Both the position numbers and the translations under genes were made by a program. From an uncultured Prevotellaceae bacterium (GTDB taxonomy: Bacteria > Bacteroidota > Bacteroidia > Bacteroidales > Muribaculaceae), in the NCBI GenBank assembly GCA_900322135.1, contig ONYP01000036.1:1-34224 (forward strand): a stretch of 34,224 nt of DNA. Reading direction: 5' to 3'. Below the pieces are notes generated by a model. The model worked only from the letters and a program-made list of their open reading frames with translations, was not told the origin of the DNA and did not search any database. Of this stretch, positions 25,378 through 32,434 are shown one piece after another. Every line of letters starts with the position of its first letter. Position 1 is the stretch's first letter.

Positions 25378-26805
25378 TCAGTAACTCATGGTTCCCATCA
25401 CCTTGTCGAGGTATTCATGGGTGAGCTGCACATTGATTTCGGCATCGATTTTCTCACTGTTAGCCTTGAGCCAGGCGGTCTGTGCGGTGAGCACATCGTC
25501 GATGGTGCCCATGCCTTCCTTGAAGGCGATGCCGGCAATGCGCAGGTTCTCGTCGGCCTGAGCCAGATTGGCCTTGGTGGCCTCATAGGTCTTGAAGGCC
25601 TCCTGGTAGCTGAAAGCGGCCTGGCTGATCTGCAGAGCGATTTTCTCCTTGGCATCGTCAAGTTCCAGGCGCTTGACATCGGCCTCGACCTGAGCCGCCT
25701 TGACCTTGTTGCTCAGCCCGCCCCAGTGCCACAAGGGGACTTGAATCGTCGCCCCAATACTGAATGCGGCGCCGAAACGGTTCTCAAAGCCATTGTAGCT
25801 GTTGGGATTGGTTGCATGCAGGGCGGCTACAGCGGCGAGTTTGGGCATCATCTCGCTGCGGGCCACCTTGACCTGCTGGTCATAAATCCTGGTGGCAAGC
25901 TCCAGAGAGCGCACATCGTGGCGCTTGTCAAAGACCTCATCGAGATTATAGTTGGACGGTGCAAGAGCGAGGTCCAGTTCATCGCGTCCCTCATCGGCCA
26001 GCGTCATCATGGTGTTGACGGGCAAGCCGCAAAGCTGCGCCAAGAGCATGCGCGAGAGTGTAACGCCGTTGTCCACCTTGGTCAGGTCCACATGGGCCTC
26101 GTTGAGTTTCACATCCACGGCAAGCTGGTTGGCACGGGTGGCGACACCCTCATTCACCATTACCTTGACATCATCATCGAGTTTTTGTACCAGGTCGACA
26201 TAGCTGCGGGCCAGTTTCTGCTTGGCGCACAGCGAGACGACCTGCCAGTAGGCGGCATCCACGCTGTAAATGACATCCTCGACCTTGCTCTCACGCATCT
26301 CGCGGGCGAGCTGCTCGGCGAGACCGGTTATCTGGTTCATGGCCGTGATTTTGCCGCCCATGTAGATGGGCTGGGTCACCGTCAGCGCTCCGCCCATCAG
26401 GCTGTGGGTGTTGAAGGTGAGTCCGCTCTTGGGGAGCAGTGCCACAGTCGATGGCACATACTGTCCGTTGACCTGCAGCGGTGCTCCAGTGCGCGGGTCA
26501 ATGACCAGGTTGTAGTCATAGGTGCCCGTCTGCATGTTAAACGACTTGGTGGGCAGCATCTGGTCTTCCTTGATGAGCGACATCTTGCGGGAATTGTAGA
26601 TGTAGCCTGCCGTGAGGTCAAATTGCGGCAGATAGGCAGCAGCGGCCTCCTTACGCTGGTAGCCAGCCTTGTCGATGGCAAGAGAAGCCTGCTGGATTTC
26701 CTTGTTGTTGCGCAGGGCCATGTTACGGCACGAGTCCAGTGTCACTACTTGGGCCGACGCCGCCAAGGATAAGGCACAAAGCGCTGTCAGAACGATGTTT
26801 CGCAT
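25378..26805 (-). CDS. TolC-family outer-membrane efflux protein
   Basis: A 475-residue outer-membrane channel protein of the OEP/TolC family. The ATG at 26805 gives a clean signal peptide (MRNIVLTALCALSLAASAQ); the frame is open a further 22 codons, but that extension has no signal-like sequence and would overlap the promoter. The mature protein starts VVTLDSCRNMALRNNKEIQQ, the usual opening of the first OEP repeat. Two long helical repeats follow, with beta segments around FDLTAGYIYN and FSIGATIQVPLWHWGG and the second-repeat opening near FDKRHDVRSLELAT. It is the first gene of the efflux operon. Its -7 element overlaps the outer edge of an unusual long hairpin. Confidence 0.94.
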   Translation of the reverse strand: MRNIVLTALCALSLAASAQVVTLDSCRNMALRNNKEIQQASLAIDKAGYQRKEAAAAYLPQFDLTAGYIYNSRKMSLIKEDQMLPTKSFNMQTGTYDYNLVIDPRTGAPLQVNGQYVPSTVALLPKSGLTFNTHSLMGGALTVTQPIYMGGKITAMNQITGLAEQLAREMRESKVEDVIYSVDAAYWQVVSLCAKQKLARSYVDLVQKLDDDVKVMVNEGVATRANQLAVDVKLNEAHVDLTKVDNGVTLSRMLLAQLCGLPVNTMMTLADEGRDELDLALAPSNYNLDEVFDKRHDVRSLELATRIYDQQVKVARSEMMPKLAAVAALHATNPNSYNGFENRFGAAFSIGATIQVPLWHWGGLSNKVKAAQVEADVKRLELDDAKEKIALQISQAAFSYQEAFKTYEATKANLAQADENLRIAGIAFKEGMGTIDDVLTAQTAWLKANSEKIDAEINVQLTHEYLDKVMGTMSY

Positions 26806-26840
26806 AGTAACTTCAGAAAAATAGGTCTGTTTTATTGCCA

Positions 26841-26848
26841 CAAAAATA
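26841..26848 (-). promoter_or_regulatory. -7 element of the efflux operon promoter
   Basis: The minus strand reads TATTTTTG, 35 bases before the TolC ATG at 26805. The expected -33 position falls in the lower arm of the long hairpin at 26864-26924, where no TTTG is present, so promoter strength may depend on that structure or on an activator. Confidence 0.65.
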
Positions 26849-26863
26849 CTAAAAAATCCGCAA

Positions 26864-26924
26864 TTAAGCATCTACTGTCCTAAATTGCACACTATTGGTG
26901 TGATTTAGGACAGTAGATGCTTAA
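26864..26924. repeat. long near-perfect hairpin, about 27 pairs, between DUF3108 gene and efflux operon
   Basis: The outer arms (26864-26885 and 26903-26924) are perfectly complementary over 22 bases, TTAAGCATCTACTGTCCTAA plus AT. After a 2-base bulge (TG) five more pairs CACAC/GTGTG close on a 5-base loop. It starts 17 bases after the DUF3108 stop. On the minus strand a TTTTTT run follows about 8 bases past the stem, so it might terminate that gene, though the length is unusual for a terminator. Confidence 0.9.
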
Positions 26925-26941
26925 TGTAAGGGCCTGATCGG

Positions 26942-27697
26942 TTAACCCTTGTAATAGCACTTGACCTCGCCCACGGGAAGTTTACCCACCAGCAGCAGCG
27001 GGATGCGGCTATCTTCGGTCGACAGCCACACTGAGATGCTGTCACTGGACTTTTTACCACCTTTCTGGGTAAAGGAGAAGGCGATCTTGTAGGCCTTGCG
27101 CTTAGTGCCGTCACGCATCTTGATGGTTTCCACTCCCTTATAGTTGATGGTCAGGTACTCTTTCTCTTTTCCTGAGAATATGACGGTCGTGTAGTTCTTA
27201 TTGCGGCTCAACTCGTTAAAGTCCAGGTTGCGCAACATGTAGAACACGCTCAACATGTCATAGGCCTGGGTCTTGGCACTCAAGTCGATGGAAGTGTTAC
27301 CACTCTTGCGATATCGCGTGCAGTGTGCGCTGGTGTGGCTATGGTTGTAGGAGAACTTGATGACATCGCGTGCATAGTAATCCTTCTCATGGGTCAGCTT
27401 CTCATAGCGCAAGGGCTTGAGATTGGCATTCATGGTGCACTTGAGCGTATCGCGCACAGGGTACACCTTGTCGGCCCACGAGCGGGTCCTGCCAGTGAGT
27501 TGTGCAAAGTACCCGTCGTTGGTCTTGCGGATGCTCAGCGACGCGTCGGCAGCATGCTTCCAAATCATGCCCCAGTGATAGACAATCTCATAGTTGAGGG
27601 TCTCCTTGCTGAAGTCCCTTGCCGAAACCTGCTGAGGCAGCACGACTGCCACCATCAGCAATACCATGGTCAATAATTTTTTCATTGCTGTAGCCAT
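26942..27697 (-). CDS. DUF3108 domain exported protein
   Basis: A 251-residue protein with a signal peptide (hydrophobic run LLTMVLLMVAVVLPQQVSA) and one DUF3108 domain. Family features visible here are the opening ETLNYEIVYHWGMIWKHAA, DTLKCTMNANLKPLRYEKLT in the centre, AYDMLSVFYMLRNLDF, and the final block KAYKIAFSFTQKG with WLSTEDSRIPLLLVGKLPVG. The family is beta-rich and periplasmic or outer-envelope located in Bacteroidota; its function is not established to my knowledge. The start may be at 27697 or at the in-frame ATG 27685 (MKKLLTMV). It is followed by the long hairpin and stands divergent from the cohesin-like gene. Confidence 0.9.
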   Translation of the reverse strand: MATAMKKLLTMVLLMVAVVLPQQVSARDFSKETLNYEIVYHWGMIWKHAADASLSIRKTNDGYFAQLTGRTRSWADKVYPVRDTLKCTMNANLKPLRYEKLTHEKDYYARDVIKFSYNHSHTSAHCTRYRKSGNTSIDLSAKTQAYDMLSVFYMLRNLDFNELSRNKNYTTVIFSGKEKEYLTINYKGVETIKMRDGTKRKAYKIAFSFTQKGGKKSSDSISVWLSTEDSRIPLLLVGKLPVGEVKCYYKG

Positions 27698-27826
27698 TTA
27701 GTTAATTTTTCCACTTTTAGACCGCTATTGTGGCCAGAAGTTTAATCGGGGTCATCATGAGCCCTTGACATAGCGCCCACGGGTGGGTCCCCTATTCTTT
27801 TATGCCGTGAATTGAGGGTTCAGTGC

Positions 27827-27856
27827 TTTGAGATTCGGAAATCTTTTATACCTTTG
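27827..27856 (+). promoter_or_regulatory. promoter of the cohesin-like gene
   Basis: TTTG (27827-27830), an 18-base spacer and TACCTTTG (27849-27856) match the Bacteroidota promoter. RNA would start near 27863, which rules out the longer open frame from 27828 and decides for the ATG at 27888. Confidence 0.75.
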
Positions 27857-27887
27857 CGCCAAGTGCAACCACCAACCACCGAACAGA

Positions 27888-28397
27888 ATGATGAAAAGAC
27901 ATTTCCTGATGGCATTGTGCGCGCTGCTGGCAGCAGCCACCGCAATGGCTCAAAGCAACCGCCTGATTATACAGGACTTTGAAATCGCCCCTGATTCCAC
28001 TGTCACCATTCCCGTCACCCTGGTCAATGAGGACATCAGCCGCGGCATGCAGTTCAACCTCACCGTTCCCGAGGGGTTGACCATCGAGGACATGAGGGTG
28101 ACGAAATACAGCAAGAGCCTGGGCATGTCGCTCACCTATAGCGACAAGAGCGATACCAAGATCATCGTCCTGTATCAGATGGGGAAATCCTGCTTCCCCC
28201 CCGACAGTGCCGATGTAGCGCTGATAGAATTCCGAGCCGCCCATGATTTCAAGGGCGGAGAGTTAAGCGTGTGGAAAGGGCGCGGTTCGACGATGGACAA
28301 CGACCCGTTTATCATCGAGGGCGACACCGCTGTTGTCGCTGTGCCTGCCGCCTCACTGATCCTCATCAATCCCACCGAGGAGCAGTACTACAAGTGA
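27888..28397 (+). CDS. small secreted cohesin-like (beta-sandwich) protein
   Basis: A 169-residue exported protein consisting of a signal peptide (MMKRHFLMALCALLAAATAMAQ) and a single beta-sandwich domain. The domain resembles type I cohesins as found in Bacteroidales surface proteins: PDSTVTIPVTLVNEDIS, then MQFNLTVPEGLTIEDM, and the later VALIEFRAAHDFKGGELSV. It has no lipobox, T9SS C-terminal domain or second module and ends directly after the domain (PTEEQYYK). Cohesins bind dockerins, and two secreted proteins in this window carry dockerin modules, but recognition between them is only a suggestion. It has its own promoter. The cohesin assignment rests on pattern and is moderately sure; export is clear. 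Confidence 0.72.
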   Translation: MMKRHFLMALCALLAAATAMAQSNRLIIQDFEIAPDSTVTIPVTLVNEDISRGMQFNLTVPEGLTIEDMRVTKYSKSLGMSLTYSDKSDTKIIVLYQMGKSCFPPDSADVALIEFRAAHDFKGGELSVWKGRGSTMDNDPFIIEGDTAVVAVPAASLILINPTEEQYYK

Positions 28398-28482
28398 CGC
28401 CCAGGTACCCTCAATCGGGGGACCTATTCTTGACCATTGCTATTTTTTTGATAACGGCCCATGCGGCCATCATTAAGGAATC

Positions 28483-28517
28483 ATGTCCGGCAGACACTCG
28501 ATGTCATTGCCGGACAT
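28483..28517. other. hairpin with 10-pair outer stem in the cohesin-like/two-gene cassette gap
   Basis: ATGTCCGGCA (28483-28492) pairs perfectly with TGCCGGACAT (28508-28517). Inside it GACA and TGTC add four pairs, with a 2-base bulge. A T-run occurs earlier, at about 28442-28449, not after it, so it is not a classic terminator. A small GGCC...GGCC dyad lies just upstream, near 28456-28468. Confidence 0.7.
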
Positions 28518-28547
28518 TGTACATCGGCGGCAACACTGTCGTTCTGC

Positions 28548-28566
28548 ATTTCACGAGATGTGAAAT
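28548..28566. promoter_or_regulatory. operator-like dyad upstream of the two-gene cassette
   Basis: ATTTCAC and GTGAAAT form a perfect 7-base inverted repeat with a 5-base centre, ending 13 bases before the -33 element of the cassette promoter. Its size and place suit a regulator binding site; no regulator is identified. Confidence 0.5.
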
Positions 28567-28579
28567 ATTGTTAACACTA

Positions 28580-28610
28580 TTGACAAAACACCCATAATGT
28601 TGTAATTTTG
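28580..28610 (+). promoter_or_regulatory. promoter of the two-gene cassette
   Basis: TTG (28580-28582), a 20-base spacer and TAATTTTG (28603-28610). RNA would begin near 28617, so translation from the upstream frame start at 28608 is excluded and ATG 28653 is preferred. Confidence 0.75.
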
Positions 28611-28652
28611 CAACACGAAATTATTGTTTTACCATTTTTAAAGATTTATACC

Positions 28653-29129
28653 ATGAACGACATGCAATCACAAATTGAACACCGAGAATTGTGCCAACGA
28701 CGGGACAAAGAGTTCCTGGCACTGTATCATGCTACACTGGATGCCTTTCTCGAGCGAGGCATGGACCACAGGCAGGCGCGTCGCGCAGCAGTGGAATTCA
28801 CAATTGCCAACGGCCATCCCCATTACCATGTGAACCACGAGCGTGCCTACCGGTGTGTGTGCCACCTGCTCAACAGCGAGCAGAAGAGAGGCAACGGCTC
28901 CCGCACCTACCGCAACATCGAGGACAAGGGCTTCGCCAAAAACCGCCTGCGCCGCCTAATGTGGCTTGAAATCACACAACGCGTGGGCGTGCTGACAAAG
29001 CGCGGGTTGAGTATCGAGAAAGCCATCGACCATGTGCTGGAGCACTGCCGCGCCTCTCGCTTCTTCATCTCACCGACGACCGCCCTGACCAAAATCTGTC
29101 CTGCAAGCCGCACCCGCGCCCTGCGTTGA
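28653..29129 (+). CDS. uncharacterised protein with an internally repeated motif (cassette gene 1)
   Basis: A 158-residue basic, helical, cytosolic-looking protein that I cannot assign to a named family. Two related segments are visible. At about 36-70 there is a helix with AxEFTIANG, then PHYHVNHERAYRCV. At about 118-148 the series is AIDHVLEHCRASRFFISPTTALTKI. Both have the pattern helix, short aromatic strand (HYHV or RFFIS), then a helix, and between them lies a very basic stretch, KNRLRRLMWLEITQRVG. I recall small Bacteroidota proteins with similar RYYVSxxxAxxxI motifs, without known function. The layout could suit nucleic-acid binding. It is co-transcribed with the next gene (10-base gap), with its own promoter upstream and a terminator after the pair. 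Confidence 0.8.
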   Translation: MNDMQSQIEHRELCQRRDKEFLALYHATLDAFLERGMDHRQARRAAVEFTIANGHPHYHVNHERAYRCVCHLLNSEQKRGNGSRTYRNIEDKGFAKNRLRRLMWLEITQRVGVLTKRGLSIEKAIDHVLEHCRASRFFISPTTALTKICPASRTRALR

Positions 29130-29139
29130 CAAAACTACC

Positions 29140-29550
29140 ATGAAATACCGCATCGACATCGTCATCGACCTGGATGACATCCAGCAAGCCATCTACACCG
29201 AGGGGACCTGGCACCCCGCAGCCAACGCCACCGCATGGGGCGTGAACCCGAGTAATGAACCCATCGTGGACCGCCGCGTGCGTGAGGGTCTTGACGACCT
29301 GCTGTCACGCATGAGCGGCTACCTCGTGAGCCGTAACATCAACTTCGACCTGGAGCACCAGAACATCGTGCTGGGTATCGAGGTGAGCAAGCGCCCCTTG
29401 CTGTCGCTGGCCAGCGACCTGAAAAGCGCCATCGTCAGCGCTCTGGCCAACTACACGCTGATGTCGCTCTACGGCGACGAGGACAGCATCTACGGCACGG
29501 CATGGCGCCTGCACCGCGCCCGTGCGCTCCTGTTGCTGTGCCGCCCGTAA
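29140..29550 (+). CDS. uncharacterised protein (cassette gene 2)
   Basis: A 136-residue protein with no signal peptide or membrane segment. I do not recognise the family. The N-terminus (MKYRIDIVIDLDDIQQAIY) looks like a beta strand followed by a helix, the centre has DRRVREGLDDLLSRMSGYL, then ISVSK-like IEVSKRPLLSL and the helix LKSAIVSALANYTLMSLYG. The mixed alpha/beta pattern and size resemble small phage-type or mobile-element proteins, but there is no neighbouring phage gene to support this. It starts 10 bases after cassette gene 1 and is followed by a strong terminator, so the two form a closed transcription unit. Confidence 0.8.
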   Translation: MKYRIDIVIDLDDIQQAIYTEGTWHPAANATAWGVNPSNEPIVDRRVREGLDDLLSRMSGYLVSRNINFDLEHQNIVLGIEVSKRPLLSLASDLKSAIVSALANYTLMSLYGDEDSIYGTAWRLHRARALLLLCRP

Positions 29551-29574
29551 TCGCCGGCGATACCGCCACCTGGA

Positions 29575-29625
29575 CAATAGAGGGAGCGCGCCAGTATCGG
29601 CGCGCTCCCTCTATTGTGGTTTTTA
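29575..29625 (+). terminator. strong terminator of the two-gene cassette
   Basis: An 18-pair perfect stem (29575-29592 with 29599-29616, core GAGGGAGCGCGCC) and a 6-base loop, followed by TGGTTTTTAT. It separates the cassette from the convergent BspA-like gene. Confidence 0.92.
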
Positions 29626-29642
29626 TAGCCTGCTATCCTGTT

Positions 29643-32279
29643 TTACTGGGCTAGGCGCAAACCCTGATAATCCCGAACGGTACCTGGGGTGGGATTGTTG
29701 CGGAAAGCCACTCTGACGTAAATAGCAGCGTTATCGAAGTTACCTCCTCGGGATACGCGCTGATAACCCGATTCAGGCCCTGTGGGGTTCACCGACGGGG
29801 AAACGCTGTAGTAATCAGAGTCATACCAGTCCGAGCACCACTCTGAGACATTGCCCGACATGTCATACAGGCCTAACTCATTAGCCTGCTTCTGGGCTAC
29901 GGGATGCGTAGTGCTGCCTGAGTTCTCATCGAACCATGCCACATCGTCCGGGGTGTCGCTGCCGGCATATATGTAACCAACGCTCTGGTTGCCGCCCCGT
30001 GCCGCAAACTCCCACTCGGCCTCGGTGGGAAGGCGGAAGTTCCCGCCCGTCATCTGGTTCAACTTGGTGATGAAAGTCTGACAGTCACCCCAAGACACCT
30101 TTTCTACAGGACGGTTCAAATCACCGGTGAAATTACTCGGGTTGGTTCCCATCACAGCAAGCCACAACGCCTGGGTCACCTCGGTCTCACCGATGGAGAA
30201 ACTTGACAAGGTCACCTGGTGGGGCGGCTTCTCGTAACTGCCGGCAGAGGGCTCGCCATCGCGGGCCCCCATGATGAAAGTGCCACCACTGACGGGAATC
30301 ATCTTGAAGGTCACGCCGCCCACCGTGAATGTTGGTGTCGGCCAGGCACCAGTCAAGAGATAGTTGATGAGCGCGGTGACATCGTTGATATCCACCTCGG
30401 TATTGTAGTCCACATCGGCAGCAGCCTGGTCAACTCCAGTTGCATCACCGGTCAGCAGGTGGTTAATGAGTTTCGTGACATCGTTGATGTCTACCTCACC
30501 GTCGCTGTTTACATCGCCACGCATAGCGGTTTTTTCCCTGATTCTCACATTGTCAACGGCGAAATAGTCACCCTCGGGGTTGACACTGCCGTCCTTGATA
30601 TAGGACCAGGTGAGCGTGTGGGTGCCAGCGGCGAGATCCACCTGATAGGTTTCCCAGCCGTTGTCATGGGCGCCGTAGGTGAACTGAGGCGTTCCGTCAA
30701 TCGAGAAAATGCACTGGTCGTAGTAAGTATTCACCCCCTCGCCCCAGGCCTTGAAGTCAAAGGACAGGATCGACGATTTCGAGACATTGACGGTGGCCGT
30801 CAGCATCGATGTGCTGCCTGCGACACCCGCATTGCCCGACATGGCATATACACGGTTCCCTTCTTGTACTCCAATCCAGGGATAATCACCCTCGCTGACA
30901 AAGTTGATGTCGCCACCCGCGACATTAAGGGCTTGATTAAGCGAGACTCTGATGCCCACATTGTCAATGGCGAAGTAGTCACCTGTTGGGTTGACGCTGC
31001 TGTCCTTGGTATAGGACCAGGTGAGCGTGTGGGTGCCCGCGGGGATGTCCACCTCATAGGTCATCCAGTCGTTGTCAAAGGCGCCGTAGGTGAACTGGGC
31101 CGTGCCGTCAATCGAGAAAACGCACTTATCGTAGATTGTATTCACCCCCTCGCCCCAGGCCTTGAAGTCAAAGGACAAGGTGGAAGCCATCGCCACATTG
31201 ACGGTGGCCGTCAGCGTCGATGTGCTGCTTGCAACACCCGCATTGCCTGACTTGGCATAGTCGCGGCCACCTTCGGTCTCAACGGACCAGGGATAATCGC
31301 TGCTGCTCGTGAAATGAATCGTTCCGCCTGAGACATTCAACGCCGCATCATAGTCATAGGAGGCCGTTCCAGATATGTTGATGAAATTCTGCCACCCCAC
31401 TGCACTCTGATAAGCGCTCAGGGAGTTCGGCTGCACATAGAGCGTGGCATTGTTGTAGGTCGTGTTGGAGAAAACAGCGGAATTGTACAGGCCAGGAGGG
31501 GTGGTCGCGAAGCAGGTCACGCTGGTCAATGCCGTAGTCCCCGCAAAAGCATCCATTTGTATAGATGTGACACTTTGGGGAATCACCACCCTGGAAAGGC
31601 TTGGGCAATCTTTAAATGCCGCCGCGTCAATATAAGTGACAGAACTGGGAATCGCCACTCCAGTGAGGCTGGTACATCCCTGGAATACCCTCTGATTGAT
31701 TGAGGTAATATGGTCCGACAATACCGCATACTGCAGTTGGTCACAATAGTAGAACGCCTCAGACCCCAAAGATGTCACTGAATTGGGAACAACAACATTC
31801 TTTAGTCCCGAACGGGCAAAAGCATCAAGTCCTATACTGGTGAGGCCGTCAGGCAGCGCCACCTGCTGCAGACTTGAACACCCCCTAAACGCATAATATC
31901 CTAATGTGGTAAGCGTAGCGGGAAAGGTGACAGAGGTCAAGCCTGTGCAATCACGGAATGCATAGTTCCCGATTTTAGTGACACCAGCGGCAATCTTCAT
32001 CGATGTGATTGCAGAGCAATTTTTGAAAGCATTATCACCAATCTCGGTAATCGTGTAGGTGATACCGGTGCTTGAGTTCGTAGCGGTGGCAGGCACATTC
32101 CAACTGCCCGATGGATTTGTGATTGTAGGGCCGACCACCTTGGCCGTGGTGCTGCCCGTGATGACGAACTGAAGATTATTGTAGGCGAAATCATATACAT
32201 CGGCAGCACTGGCGCCGATAGCCATGGAGAGGCCCACCAACAGGGCCGTCATTCTCAGTAATAGTAATCTCTTTTTCAT
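29643..32279 (-). CDS. BspA-like LRR surface protein with twin beta-sandwich repeats, dockerin and SUMF1 domain
   Basis: An 878-residue exported multidomain protein. Order: signal peptide (1-25, MKKRLLLLRMTALLVGLSMA...); BspA-type LRR_5 repeats (about 45-300) such as AFKNCSAITSMKIAAGVTKI; two near-identical sandwich domains of about 137 residues (about 314-447 and 450-584), each with LSFDFKAWGEGVNT and GTHTLTWSYxKD; a dockerin-like module (about 587-645) with GDVNSDGEVDINDVTKLI; and a formylglycine-generating-enzyme/SUMF1 domain (about 655-878) with FRLPTEAEWEFAARGG and DMSGNVSEWCSDWYDS. No cysteine pair of catalytic FGEs is seen near the end (VRVAFRNNPTPGTVRDYQG), so the SUMF1 part is more likely binding or structural. 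LRR_5 proteins often mediate adhesion. Its promoter overlaps that of the divergent protease gene. Confidence 0.92.
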   Translation of the reverse strand: MKKRLLLLRMTALLVGLSMAIGASAADVYDFAYNNLQFVITGSTTAKVVGPTITNPSGSWNVPATATNSSTGITYTITEIGDNAFKNCSAITSMKIAAGVTKIGNYAFRDCTGLTSVTFPATLTTLGYYAFRGCSSLQQVALPDGLTSIGLDAFARSGLKNVVVPNSVTSLGSEAFYYCDQLQYAVLSDHITSINQRVFQGCTSLTGVAIPSSVTYIDAAAFKDCPSLSRVVIPQSVTSIQMDAFAGTTALTSVTCFATTPPGLYNSAVFSNTTYNNATLYVQPNSLSAYQSAVGWQNFINISGTASYDYDAALNVSGGTIHFTSSSDYPWSVETEGGRDYAKSGNAGVASSTSTLTATVNVAMASTLSFDFKAWGEGVNTIYDKCVFSIDGTAQFTYGAFDNDWMTYEVDIPAGTHTLTWSYTKDSSVNPTGDYFAIDNVGIRVSLNQALNVAGGDINFVSEGDYPWIGVQEGNRVYAMSGNAGVAGSTSMLTATVNVSKSSILSFDFKAWGEGVNTYYDQCIFSIDGTPQFTYGAHDNGWETYQVDLAAGTHTLTWSYIKDGSVNPEGDYFAVDNVRIREKTAMRGDVNSDGEVDINDVTKLINHLLTGDATGVDQAAADVDYNTEVDINDVTALINYLLTGAWPTPTFTVGGVTFKMIPVSGGTFIMGARDGEPSAGSYEKPPHQVTLSSFSIGETEVTQALWLAVMGTNPSNFTGDLNRPVEKVSWGDCQTFITKLNQMTGGNFRLPTEAEWEFAARGGNQSVGYIYAGSDTPDDVAWFDENSGSTTHPVAQKQANELGLYDMSGNVSEWCSDWYDSDYYSVSPSVNPTGPESGYQRVSRGGNFDNAAIYVRVAFRNNPTPGTVRDYQGLRLAQ

Positions 32280-32334
32280 AACGATGTGATTTTTATTGAA
32301 ATTGATAAATTGTTAATGCAATATAACCGATTTG

Positions 32335-32366
32335 CAAATATAATGATAATTGCATAAAAGAACAAA
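32335..32366 (-). promoter_or_regulatory. promoter of the BspA-like gene
   Basis: On the minus strand TTTG (32363-32366), a 20-base spacer and TATATTTG (32335-32342) fit the Bacteroidota consensus fully. The leader to the ATG at 32279 is about 50 bases. Confidence 0.82.
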
Positions 32367-32385
32367 ACTATTGACAAAAAAACAC

Positions 32386-32393
32386 TATATTTG
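32386..32393 (+). promoter_or_regulatory. -7 element of the C10 protease promoter
   Basis: TATATTTG, 41 bases before the protease ATG. The expected -33 position (about 32362-32366) coincides with the -33 element of the divergent BspA-like promoter. No plus-strand TTTG is present there. Confidence 0.65.
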
Positions 32394-32434
32394 CAGTCAT
32401 AAAAATTTATTAACCCTTAATTCAACAATTTCCA

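Noticed and set aside
27776..27787. CCCACGGGTGGG palindrome between the DUF3108 gene and the cohesin-like gene
   Set aside because: Five-pair stem with a 2-base centre and no T-run; it lies upstream of both divergent genes and has no clear role. Nothing else was seen in 27698-27826.
27790..28436. Nine-base matches on both sides of the cohesin-like gene (CCTATTCTT as direct copies; ATTGAGGGT and ACCCTCAAT as inverted copies)
   Set aside because: Considered as insertion-site footprints of a mobile gene. Nine-base matches are frequent by chance, their order does not fit a simple target duplication, and the gene has ordinary composition.
28576..28588. Thirteen-base match ACTATTGACAAAA shared with 32367-32379, near two promoters
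   Set aside because: In a 34-kb window more than ten 13-base matches are expected by chance, AT-rich promoter regions raise that further, and spacing to the -7 element differs (20 against 12 bases).
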